A stretch of DNA of 64,000 nucleotides from positions 62,001-126,000 of the forward strand of contig NZ_LACH01000039.1 in assembly GCF_000968015.1 (NCBI RefSeq), given 5' to 3'. Under the pieces are notes generated by a model. That model saw only the letters and a list, made by a program, of their open reading frames with translations, was not told the origin of the DNA and searched no databases. This DNA is from Pseudomonas fluorescens (lineage in GTDB: Bacteria; Pseudomonadota; Gammaproteobacteria; Pseudomonadales; Pseudomonadaceae). The stretch's first letter is position 1, and each line of letters begins with the position of its first letter. This document shows positions 52,793 to 60,881 of the stretch, piece by piece. The translations under genes and the position numbers were made by a program.

Positions 52793-55332
52793 ACCGCCCC
52801 TTCCTCACGCTCATGGCCACGGGGCTAAGCCTGTTGCCCGGGCTGGCTCATGCCGAGACGTTGCCGCTGCCGTTGACCGGCCCGGCCTATGTCACCGCCA
52901 ACGAGGCCTACAGCGCCTACGAGCGCAAAGATTATGACCTGGCCATCGCCAAGGCCCGCGAAGCCTTGCGTCAGCGGGCTGACATCACCCGCTTGAACAC
53001 CTTGATTGTGCTGGCTCAGCGCGACAAGGAACTGCGTGATCATCCCAAACGCTACCCGCAGTCGCGTCAGGCCCCAGGCTTCGGCGCCGCGGCCCAGGCG
53101 TTCAAGGCCTACGATCGCGATGACTTTGGCACGGCTGCCCAGGCGTCACGCAAAGCCATCGCTCAGGCACCCAAACGCATGGATTATCGATTGCTGCTGA
53201 TCGAGTCCTTGCAGCGCCAACAGCACTTGCAGGAAGCGGATCAAGCCACCACCCAGGCGCTTGCCGTGTTCCCGGACGACGATACCTTGCTGATGCGTCG
53301 CGAAGCGATTCGTCGTCAATTGGCCGCCCCGCTGGCGGTTGAGGGTTATCGTGCCCTGGAGCACGGCAATGTGCCTCTGGCCGTGGACCAGGCCAAAAAG
53401 GCCGTGGCGTGGGCTCCAGAAATCGGCGCCAATCAGCAACTGCTGATCAGTGCCCTCCTCGCTGCCAAGGATTACCCAGCTGCTGAACAGGCCGCGTCAG
53501 GCGCACTGGCTCAGGACGACGGTGAAATCGCACCGTGGATTCTGCGCAGCTACGCCCGCGATCGTCAGGGCAAAACTCAAGCAGCCCAGGCTGACCTGAA
53601 TCACGCCCTGGCCATCGATGGCCTGCTGGAAGCGGAAAGCCGTGACCTTCGTTTCTTCGCCGCCGACGCCGCACTGGCCCATGACGAGCCTCAACAAGCG
53701 CTCGATCATCTGCAGCCATTGGCCGACGATGAAGCCGGCGAAGTGGCCCGTCGACGTACCGCCGCGCGAATGGCGTTGCGGCAGAAAAACAATGGCCTGA
53801 ACGCTGTTGCACACTTCCCTGCCCCGGCACTGAACTGTCAGGAAACGGCCTTCGGCCTGGTCTGTGATATCTGGCCGGGCAACCAGCGCGACGGCGGAAC
53901 CGACATGGCCGGCCAAGCCTACGCGGCCCTGTCCCGCAAAGATCCTGCGACGGCGGTTGCCCTGGCGAACGAAGCCATTGCCCGAGCGCCACAGAATCCG
54001 GCGTACCGCCGACTGCTGGTCAGCGCCCTGACTGATCAGAAACGTGTGCCCGAAGCCATCGCGGCAGCCAGCGACGGTCTAAAAGTCACCGGCGATGACG
54101 CGCGGCTGCTGGCCCAACGTGGTCGTCTGCGCCAGCAATCGGGCGACGATGCCGGCGCTCGCAAGGACTTCACCCAGGCCTTGGCGCTCGGCAGCCTGCC
54201 CGCCTACGAGGAAGCCAGTCTGTATGCCGCCATCGGTCAGCGCCGAACCGCGCGCGAACGGCTGCAACAAGCGCGGGACACGGGTGAACTTGAATCGATG
54301 AGCGAACTGCAAATCGCCTATCTGTCAGTCCAGGCCGGCGACGATGACAGCGCCCACGCCTCGTTCCGCAAGGCCGATGCCGACACCCGCCTCACGCCGA
54401 CAGCCACGCAGGATGCGGCCTATAACGCCATGCGGGTCAATGACGACGAGCAAGCTGTCACCTATTTCAAGCGAGTCATCGACGCGAAAAATGCCGGTGA
54501 ACTCGACATGTCCGAGCAGCAGCTGTTCGACACCCGCCGCGCCGTGGCCGATGTTTCGCGCACGTGGGGCTTGACCAACACCACCAGTTATCGCGGCAAC
54601 AGCACCAGCAGCGGCCTGAGCTCAGCGCCGAGCGGCGGCAGTAGCAGCAATGACAATGTGCAAAACAGCACCGAGCTTTCCTGGCGTCCCTTGGGCTACC
54701 GCAACGCACGGTTTGTCGAACTCTACGGACGGGTCACCGACACCTTGTGGAGCAAGAACAGCGAGTCGGATACCGGTTTCGACGCCTTGCAAGGCGCCGT
54801 GGGTGTGCGAGTCAAACCGTTCACCTCGCTGAACGTGATGGCCGCCGTCGAGCGCACCTTCCCATTGGGTTCGTCGGACGTTGACGGTGACTGGTTGCTG
54901 CGCCTGGGCTACGGCTCCAGCATCGGCACCGATCTGCGAGTCGATGCTTCCAGCTGGTGGACCTCGCAGTTGTTCGCTGAAGCCGGTCATTACGTCAACG
55001 ACTCGCGTGACTACTTCAACAGCGAATGGCAGGTGGGCCGCAGCTACGCCATCGGCGGCGCGGGCTCGCGCTGGGTGACGTTCCCTCATGTGGTGGCCGC
55101 GTTCGACTACGACTCGAAGATGAACAGCGAAACCGCTGCCGACGGCAGCACGGAATCATCATCGGGCAAGGCAGGCGGCGTTGGTATCGGTAACAACGTC
55201 CGGTACTGGTTTCGCGAAGACGCGTACAACGCGCCCCGCTCCTATGTGGATTTTTCCCTGCAATACCGCGTGAAGGTGCTGGGCGAAGACAACGCTGAAG
55301 GCGTGTTCGCTCGCCTGACCTATTCCTATTGA
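52789..55332 (+). CDS. nfrA: NfrA-like TPR and outer-membrane exopolysaccharide export protein
   Basis: The protein is 847 aa. It has a signal peptide (about 1-22, LAHAET), then TPR-type helical repeats from 35 to about 590 (AYSAYERKDYDLAIAKAREA and similar units). The final 230 residues form a beta-barrel-like NfrA C-terminal domain: LQGAVGVRVKPF, VMAAVERTFPLGSS, LRVDASSWWTSQLFAEA and NNVRYWFREDAYNAPRSYVD, ending LTYSY as outer-membrane proteins do. E. coli NfrA is the phage N4 receptor and exports the NfrB product. The ATG overlaps the nfrB stop (ATGA). Confidence 0.9.
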   Translation: MNRPFLTLMATGLSLLPGLAHAETLPLPLTGPAYVTANEAYSAYERKDYDLAIAKAREALRQRADITRLNTLIVLAQRDKELRDHPKRYPQSRQAPGFGAAAQAFKAYDRDDFGTAAQASRKAIAQAPKRMDYRLLLIESLQRQQHLQEADQATTQALAVFPDDDTLLMRREAIRRQLAAPLAVEGYRALEHGNVPLAVDQAKKAVAWAPEIGANQQLLISALLAAKDYPAAEQAASGALAQDDGEIAPWILRSYARDRQGKTQAAQADLNHALAIDGLLEAESRDLRFFAADAALAHDEPQQALDHLQPLADDEAGEVARRRTAARMALRQKNNGLNAVAHFPAPALNCQETAFGLVCDIWPGNQRDGGTDMAGQAYAALSRKDPATAVALANEAIARAPQNPAYRRLLVSALTDQKRVPEAIAAASDGLKVTGDDARLLAQRGRLRQQSGDDAGARKDFTQALALGSLPAYEEASLYAAIGQRRTARERLQQARDTGELESMSELQIAYLSVQAGDDDSAHASFRKADADTRLTPTATQDAAYNAMRVNDDEQAVTYFKRVIDAKNAGELDMSEQQLFDTRRAVADVSRTWGLTNTTSYRGNSTSSGLSSAPSGGSSSNDNVQNSTELSWRPLGYRNARFVELYGRVTDTLWSKNSESDTGFDALQGAVGVRVKPFTSLNVMAAVERTFPLGSSDVDGDWLLRLGYGSSIGTDLRVDASSWWTSQLFAEAGHYVNDSRDYFNSEWQVGRSYAIGGAGSRWVTFPHVVAAFDYDSKMNSETAADGSTESSSGKAGGVGIGNNVRYWFREDAYNAPRSYVDFSLQYRVKVLGEDNAEGVFARLTYSY

Positions 55333-55340
55333 GGACTTGC

Positions 55341-55994
55341 ATGAACGTTCGAATGTGTTTGTGGCTGGGGCTTGGCCTGGCCTCAATGGGGGCACAAGCG
55401 GCCCCTGAAATCGCCCAGCTGTACGCGCCGAAACTGCCCGAGGGTTCGGCCTGGGTGCGGGTGGTCAATCCGTCCGATACCGCCATGCAGGTCCGGGTCG
55501 GCCAAGGCGCAAGTTTTGCCCTTGGCGCCTCAACCGCCGTGGCCAGCCCGTTTCAGGTCGTGGACTCGCTGCAGCCGCTACAGGTGAGCATCAACGGTCG
55601 CGAGATAAAAGGCCTCAGCGCACCCAAAAGTGCCTGGGTCACGCTGATTCTCGACAGCGACCCGGCACGGGCGCCACGCTTGGTCATCGACCCGCCGCTG
55701 CGCGGTAAAGACCTGCGCGCCGAACTCAATGTCTACAACCTGGCCAACGGTTGCGAAAAGGCCGAGGTCAAACTCGCCAACGGTGCTCCTGTATTCAACC
55801 AGCTGCCGTTCAACGGACAAGCCCAGCGCACGATCAACCCGGTGCAGGCGACGTTGGTTGCCAGTTGCAATGAGAACGCGAGCCTGCCGATGAAGCTCGC
55901 GCCCTTCAAGGCCGGCGATCGTTATAGCCTGTTCCTGATCGGCTCCCGCCAGGCCCCACGCCTGATCGGCCTCGTCGACCAGACCGCGCCATGA
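55341..55994 (+). CDS. AlgF-like periplasmic O-acetylation protein
   Basis: The protein is 217 aa from ATG 55341, with GAGG six bases upstream. Signal peptide 1-22. The body matches AlgF: QLYAPKLPEGSAWVRVVNPS, a beta-rich middle, CEKAEVKLANG, then a second domain with SLPMKLAPFKAGDRYSLFLI. AlgF takes part in passing acetyl groups to alginate in the periplasm. It overlaps the next gene by four bases. The pairing with an AlgJ/AlgX-like enzyme indicates that the polymer made here is O-acetylated. No membrane acetyl donor of the AlgI (MBOAT) type is seen in this operon; it must come from elsewhere. Confidence 0.87.
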   Translation: MNVRMCLWLGLGLASMGAQAAPEIAQLYAPKLPEGSAWVRVVNPSDTAMQVRVGQGASFALGASTAVASPFQVVDSLQPLQVSINGREIKGLSAPKSAWVTLILDSDPARAPRLVIDPPLRGKDLRAELNVYNLANGCEKAEVKLANGAPVFNQLPFNGQAQRTINPVQATLVASCNENASLPMKLAPFKAGDRYSLFLIGSRQAPRLIGLVDQTAP

Positions 55995-56965
55995 CCCTTC
56001 AATTGAAATGTCGCCTACCGGTTACCGCCCTGATCACCGGCCTGTTGTTGAGCTTGTCGGGGACTTACGTTCAAGCCGCCTCAGCGGTGATCGCCGGCAA
56101 CGGCGGCTGGTTATTCCCGGCATGGGAGAGCCTGAGCAAGGTCGACAACACCGGCACTGCCCGCAGCATTGCACTGGTCAAAGAACTCCAGCAGCAACTT
56201 CAACGCGAACACATCGGGCTGGTCGTGTTGGTGGTGCCGATGAAAGCACCGTTTTATGCCCAGCGGCTGCCCGCCGATCAACCCTTGAGCGTGGCCGTGA
56301 TGCAGCGTTACGACCACCTGCAAAACGACTTGACCCAAGCAGGTCTGACCACGCTGAACATCAAGCCGATCCTGCAACGGACGGAGCAAGGCAAACAGAC
56401 CGCGTTTTACCGCGCCGACTACCACTGGACAGCCTGGAGCGCCGAAAATACCGCCGACTCGACGGCGCAACTGATTACCGAGCGCTACCGCCTGCAAGGT
56501 GACCCCGGTGGTGGCGCGGTGTTGGGCCAATGGTTCGACAGACGCGCGTTCGGCGACCTGGCCAGTAATTTTCTGCCCGCGATCAAGCGCAAGGCGATTG
56601 GTCGCGACATCTACACCGTTCGCCATCAGGCCGAAAACGACTTGCTGATCGACGATGCGCCGGCACCGGTCCAGGTGATCGGCAACAGCTTCGTCCAGCC
56701 TTACCTGGGTTTTACCCAGAAACTCTCAAATGCCCTGGACCGTCCCGTCGCACTGACCTGGAACCCCGGCGATGTCGGTCCTTGGGCTACGCTGCTGCAA
56801 TACCTGGAGTCGGCGGATTTTGCCGAACACAAGCCGCAAGTGATTGTCTGGCAATTCAACGAGGGCCAGTTCCACCTTGGCCCTGATGCGGCAGCCAACT
56901 GGAACGCCAAAGGCGTCACCTCGCTGAGCCAATGGCATCAACGCATTCAAAAGGCACTTCCGTGA
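55991..56965 (+). CDS. AlgJ/AlgX-like SGNH O-acetyltransferase
   Basis: The protein is 324 aa. Signal sequence 1-31. Family landmarks: GNGGWLFPAWESL at the start, VVPMKAPFYAQRLP, RADYHWTAW (the D-x-H pair, about 142-148) and VIGNSFVQPYLG (the nucleophile Ser, about 232). The end has QVIVWQFNEGQF. These are the catalytic residues of AlgX and AlgJ, which acetylate alginate. It lacks the C-terminal carbohydrate-binding module of AlgX, so it is nearer AlgJ in form. The start ATG overlaps the algF-like stop. Confidence 0.87.
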   Translation: MTLQLKCRLPVTALITGLLLSLSGTYVQAASAVIAGNGGWLFPAWESLSKVDNTGTARSIALVKELQQQLQREHIGLVVLVVPMKAPFYAQRLPADQPLSVAVMQRYDHLQNDLTQAGLTTLNIKPILQRTEQGKQTAFYRADYHWTAWSAENTADSTAQLITERYRLQGDPGGGAVLGQWFDRRAFGDLASNFLPAIKRKAIGRDIYTVRHQAENDLLIDDAPAPVQVIGNSFVQPYLGFTQKLSNALDRPVALTWNPGDVGPWATLLQYLESADFAEHKPQVIVWQFNEGQFHLGPDAAANWNAKGVTSLSQWHQRIQKALP

Positions 56966-57825
56966 ACATCTTCGGCTACACCGCCAGTCGTGCGACCGTT
57001 GCTGCTTTATTGATTGCCGTCACCATCAGCGCAGGTACCAGCATGCTCTACGTAACGAAGACCAAGGCCCTGGCTCCGGGGATTGTCGGCATCGTCTGGC
57101 AGCCGGACAACAAGACCGTCGGTATCCGCGGACACTGGGAAAAACTGGGAGCGCGTGAGCTACTGGTGCAATGGACTGTCGTCGACGATCAGGCCTTCGT
57201 TCCCGGTACCGGCCTGCCCGCCGTACCGGTGCTGCCCGATTGGGCACGCATCGCCAAGGCACCCTGGGCGCAGGATGTGATCCTGGGACTGGCGGGTTAT
57301 TTCAGCGAAAACCGCTCACGGGACAACATCGAACAGTTGGCCGCTGTCTCGGAACGGATCGCCAAACTGCCTACGCCGTTACACGTGACCGGCTGGTATT
57401 TCCCGGCTGAAGTCGACCCCAGCTGGACCCGCGCCAAAGAACTGCCCGCGCTGCTGGCCAAGCTGCCGCGACCGTTATGGATCAGCGTTTATGACGGTGC
57501 CAATATCGGCCCCGTCGCCACCGCCGAATGGCTCAAGCAGTGGCTACCGAATGACATCGGCGTGTTTTTCCAGGACGGTGTTGGCGTCTACGCCCGCACT
57601 GCACCGGTCGCCCGAACCTACGCCGACGCCTTGCGCCAGCGTCTGGGCAAAGACCGTGTGCGGATCATCGTTGAAGCCTTCCGACCCAACTTTGGGGGCG
57701 GCTTTCGCTCCGCGACCGCTGCCGAGCTCAAACCGCAACTGGCGGCCTATGACGGATATCCGCTCTACCTGTTCGACGGGCCGCACTACGTGACGCCAGA
57801 GTTGGTCGAGCAACTGGTGCAGTAA
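56962..57825 (+). CDS. Putative periplasmic TIM-barrel (glycoside-hydrolase-like) protein
   Basis: The protein is 287 aa from GTG 56962, which overlaps the preceding stop by four bases (GTGA); the longer ATG frame (56932) is unlikely. An N-terminal hydrophobic segment (about 8-30) could be a signal anchor. The rest has strand-helix repeats ending in acidic or aromatic residues: LLVQWTVVDD, VTGWYFPAEVDPSW, PLWISVYDGAN, GVFFQDGVGVY and IIVEAFRP. This suggests a TIM-barrel with a possible catalytic Glu in the PAEVD and VEAF strands. Many exopolysaccharide operons carry a periplasmic hydrolase or lyase that trims stray polymer. It may be the counterpart of E. coli YbcH next to nfrAB, but I cannot confirm this. 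Confidence 0.7.
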   Translation: MNIFGYTASRATVAALLIAVTISAGTSMLYVTKTKALAPGIVGIVWQPDNKTVGIRGHWEKLGARELLVQWTVVDDQAFVPGTGLPAVPVLPDWARIAKAPWAQDVILGLAGYFSENRSRDNIEQLAAVSERIAKLPTPLHVTGWYFPAEVDPSWTRAKELPALLAKLPRPLWISVYDGANIGPVATAEWLKQWLPNDIGVFFQDGVGVYARTAPVARTYADALRQRLGKDRVRIIVEAFRPNFGGGFRSATAAELKPQLAAYDGYPLYLFDGPHYVTPELVEQLVQ

Positions 57826-57844
57826 AGCGTGCGCAGCTGACGTG

Positions 57845-60454
57845 TCAACTTTCAGCGTGAGCGCTTTCGGCCAGCACTCGCAGCCCTGAATGCTTCGCGT
57901 GGACGCCAATCAAGTGTCCAATCGCCTGCGCATCTATAGGCCGGCTCAAGAAATACCCTTGAACCTCATCGCACCGCGCATCCTGCAACGCCTGGAGTTG
58001 CTCGATCGTTTCCACCCCCTCCGCCGTGACTGTCAGGGACAGTGCCCTACCCAGCCCGACGATGGCCTCGATGATCGACTGATCATCACCGCTGGCGGCC
58101 AGCCCGGAAATAAAGCTGCGATCGATCTTCAACCCATCGAAAGGAAATGAACGCAGGTAGCTCAATGACGAGTACCCGGTGCCGAAATCGTCCATTGCCA
58201 GGCGAACACCCAACGCTTTCAAGTCGTGCATGATCTGCAGTGCGCCCTTGGCGTCGTCCAGCATGACATTCTCGGTCAGTTCCAATTCCAGCCGGGCCGG
58301 ATTCAAACCGGTTTGCGCCAACACCGCCTGAACCCTGGACACCAGCTGCCCGCGCTGAAACTCTGTCGGCGACAGGTTCACCGAGACAAAGAGCTCTTCG
58401 GGCCAGGTCGACGCGGCCCTGCAAGCGGTGTGCAGCACCCAGTTGCTCAGCGGCAGAATCAACCCGGTTTCTTCCGCAATGGGAATGAAAACGTCGGGGG
58501 CCAACAGCCCTCTCACCGGGTGCTCCCACCGTACCAGCGCTTCGGCACCGGCCATGACCCGGCCTGCAATCTGATAGCGCGGCTGAAAGTGCAGACGCAA
58601 CTCATCATGTTTGATCGCATGACGCAGATCGCTTTCCAACTGACGACGATCGAGGATTCGAGCATTCATGTCGCCCGCGTAAAAACGCCAGGTATTGCGT
58701 CCCGCGTCCTTGGCTTCATACAACGCGATGTCGGCATAGTGCAGCAATTCGTCGGCCAGGGTGGCGTCAGCCGGTGCCATGGCAATGCCGATGCTGGCAC
58801 TGATAAACACCTCATGCTCATCAATCTGGAACGGCTGTTCGATGCAGTCGATCAGACGCTGGCACAGGTGCTCGACCTCATCCTGAGAAACCATATTCGC
58901 TACTACCAGCACAAACTCATCGCCACCGATGCGCGCGACCAGGTCATCGGAGCGCAAGCACTGCCCCAGCCTTTTGGAGACCTCGTTGAGCACTTGATCG
59001 CCTGCGGCATGCCCGAGTAAATCATTCACCGGTTTGAAGCGATCCAGGTCGACGCTGAGCATGACCAACGGATCACTCAGGGTCGGCGCAGCCTTGAGTT
59101 TGCCATCGAGGAATTCCTGCATACGGGCGCGATTCGCCAGGCCCGTCAGTGCATCGTGTTGCGACAGGTATTCGATCCGTCGGCGGGCCGCCACTTCTTC
59201 GGTGATATCGCTGGCCGTGCCGCGATAGCCCAGCCCCTCCATTTCTCGCACGGAAAGGCGGAAAATCCTGGCTTGCCCGTCCCCTGCCAGATAACTGCAT
59301 TGCAAGATGGCGTTGGCCCGTCGCGAGTGGTTTTTCAACCACTGGGAAAGCGGGCCCTGATCAGACACCAGCAAGTCATCGATAGGACGACCAAGACATT
59401 CGGCCCTGCGCAGTCCCGTCACGGTTTCGAAGCGCTCTGACAGGTAGGTGAAGTGCAACCCGGTATCGATTTCCCAAATCCAGTCGGAGGACGCTTCGGC
59501 GACATCACGAAACCGCGCCTCACTGGCCGCCAACGCCGTGCGACTGACCTGCAGGGAGGTGTAACTGGCATCCATCACTTTCGCAGCCGCCGTGGTACGC
59601 CGCTGAAAAAACCAGGTCATTAGTCCGATAATCAACCCCGCTATACCGATCAGCGGCAACACCACGGTCATCAACCGATGCCCCGGCTGCGCCGGTGTCC
59701 ACTGCAGGGTGCCCGCCGTACCGTTTTCCCCCAGACGCAAAAATGATGTGCCGAGCGCTGCACTATCACCTGAGGCCACGCGCAATTGAGCAATCCCGAA
59801 ATCACTGGCCAGGGTGCTCAATCGGGCAGCATCGAGCCTGGAGACGAACAACAGTATTGAGGCTGGCCTGTCATCCGTTTCGACCTGGGGGCTGGTGCCT
59901 GGCGTCAGGGGCGCGGCAGCGACCAACACCGGGGTGCCGTCGACATCGAGAAATGCCTCGATGGGTTTTTCGCTTTCGACATCGATACGTGCACGTTCGA
60001 TGAGCGCGGTGATGGGTTGTTTCAACCAGTCTTCTGCGGTGACCGATTCCAGCTGCCCATTGATGACCGAGTACACCGTTCGATCGGTCGGATCGATCAC
60101 AAACACGCCCTCGAACCCGAAATCCTCAAACAGCGTCGAGCCGGCATTCTGGCGGACAAATGCCCAGTCGGTATCCACCTTACTGTGCAGGTGCTCGTAC
60201 GCATCACCCCAGAATGCGTAGTCCTTGATCGTCAAAAGAACCGACTTCTCCAAGGATCGCACGGCCTTTTCCGTATAGAAGCGACTGCGGGTCTCGGCGT
60301 CCTGGTTTTGCTCGAAAGCGATGTAAACAATCAAGGTGCTGGCCAACAGGAAGATCGACAACAACAGACAAGAGAAGCCCATCAAAGACATGCGGGTCAG
60401 GGAAAGATTGGAGGTTTGCATCTGCGGCAGAGGGTCGAGCGACTTGCTTTTCAT
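57845..60454 (-). CDS. CHASE4-PAS-GGDEF-EAL membrane protein (c-di-GMP synthase/phosphodiesterase)
   Basis: The protein is 869 aa. TM1 at about 24-48, a periplasmic CHASE4-like sensor from about 55 to 255 (YAFWGDAYEHLHS), and TM2 at about 260-282. A PAS domain follows at about 308-425, then GGDEF with an intact ARIGGDEF (about 507) and a preceding I-site RSDD five residues before it. The EAL domain has GAEALVRWEHP (about 638) and DDFGTGYSSLSYL (about 755). Both catalytic motifs look competent, so it may make or break c-di-GMP depending on signal. It is convergent with the exopolysaccharide operon, whose synthase has MshEN domains; the stop codons are 19 bases apart. Confidence 0.93.
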   Translation of the reverse strand: MKSKSLDPLPQMQTSNLSLTRMSLMGFSCLLLSIFLLASTLIVYIAFEQNQDAETRSRFYTEKAVRSLEKSVLLTIKDYAFWGDAYEHLHSKVDTDWAFVRQNAGSTLFEDFGFEGVFVIDPTDRTVYSVINGQLESVTAEDWLKQPITALIERARIDVESEKPIEAFLDVDGTPVLVAAAPLTPGTSPQVETDDRPASILLFVSRLDAARLSTLASDFGIAQLRVASGDSAALGTSFLRLGENGTAGTLQWTPAQPGHRLMTVVLPLIGIAGLIIGLMTWFFQRRTTAAAKVMDASYTSLQVSRTALAASEARFRDVAEASSDWIWEIDTGLHFTYLSERFETVTGLRRAECLGRPIDDLLVSDQGPLSQWLKNHSRRANAILQCSYLAGDGQARIFRLSVREMEGLGYRGTASDITEEVAARRRIEYLSQHDALTGLANRARMQEFLDGKLKAAPTLSDPLVMLSVDLDRFKPVNDLLGHAAGDQVLNEVSKRLGQCLRSDDLVARIGGDEFVLVVANMVSQDEVEHLCQRLIDCIEQPFQIDEHEVFISASIGIAMAPADATLADELLHYADIALYEAKDAGRNTWRFYAGDMNARILDRRQLESDLRHAIKHDELRLHFQPRYQIAGRVMAGAEALVRWEHPVRGLLAPDVFIPIAEETGLILPLSNWVLHTACRAASTWPEELFVSVNLSPTEFQRGQLVSRVQAVLAQTGLNPARLELELTENVMLDDAKGALQIMHDLKALGVRLAMDDFGTGYSSLSYLRSFPFDGLKIDRSFISGLAASGDDQSIIEAIVGLGRALSLTVTAEGVETIEQLQALQDARCDEVQGYFLSRPIDAQAIGHLIGVHAKHSGLRVLAESAHAES

Positions 60455-60881
60455 AGGGCTTCCAGGCGGTACAACGGCTACAGGCCAGCACAGGAGACGA
60501 CGCAGGCTTTAAAAAACATGCGTTGAAAAATGCTCCCTGACTCGAAGTGATTCCTCGCCTTCAGCTCCGGACTGTTGGTAGGATCAGTCCGTCATGTACT
60601 TGTTGAACTTATCGGCCCGACGGTCGATGCCTTGACCCGCAAGCGCCTTCAGCCGCTCAACGGTCGAGTTTTGCGAGATAAGCCCATCCTGCTCAACGCT
60701 TTAGCGTCAACAGAACGTTGTTTTTTCGAACAGCCTCACAACCGCTGATCAGTTAGTGCGATTTTTTGACACTTCCCCGATATGCGGTCACAACTTTCGC
60801 GCTCCGCTGGGCCCTAACACGTTGGTCGTCGATGGAATATTGGCAGTTTCCGACGTTTTAGCCTGATACGGAGATAAGCTC
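60455..60881. promoter_or_regulatory. Divergent promoter region of the GGDEF-EAL and epimerase genes
   Basis: About 430 bases lie between divergent genes. GGAGATAAGCTC just upstream of 60882 is the ribosome-binding site of the epimerase gene. A minus-strand run of 36 codons ending at 60584 (VERLKALAGQGIDRRADKF) looks like the tail of a lost gene. No regulator site was recognised. Confidence 0.45.

Noticed and set aside
60584..60697. Minus-strand 36-codon tail in the divergent promoter region
   Set aside because: It looks protein-like at its end but has a stop codon just upstream and no start; at most a scrap of a lost gene.
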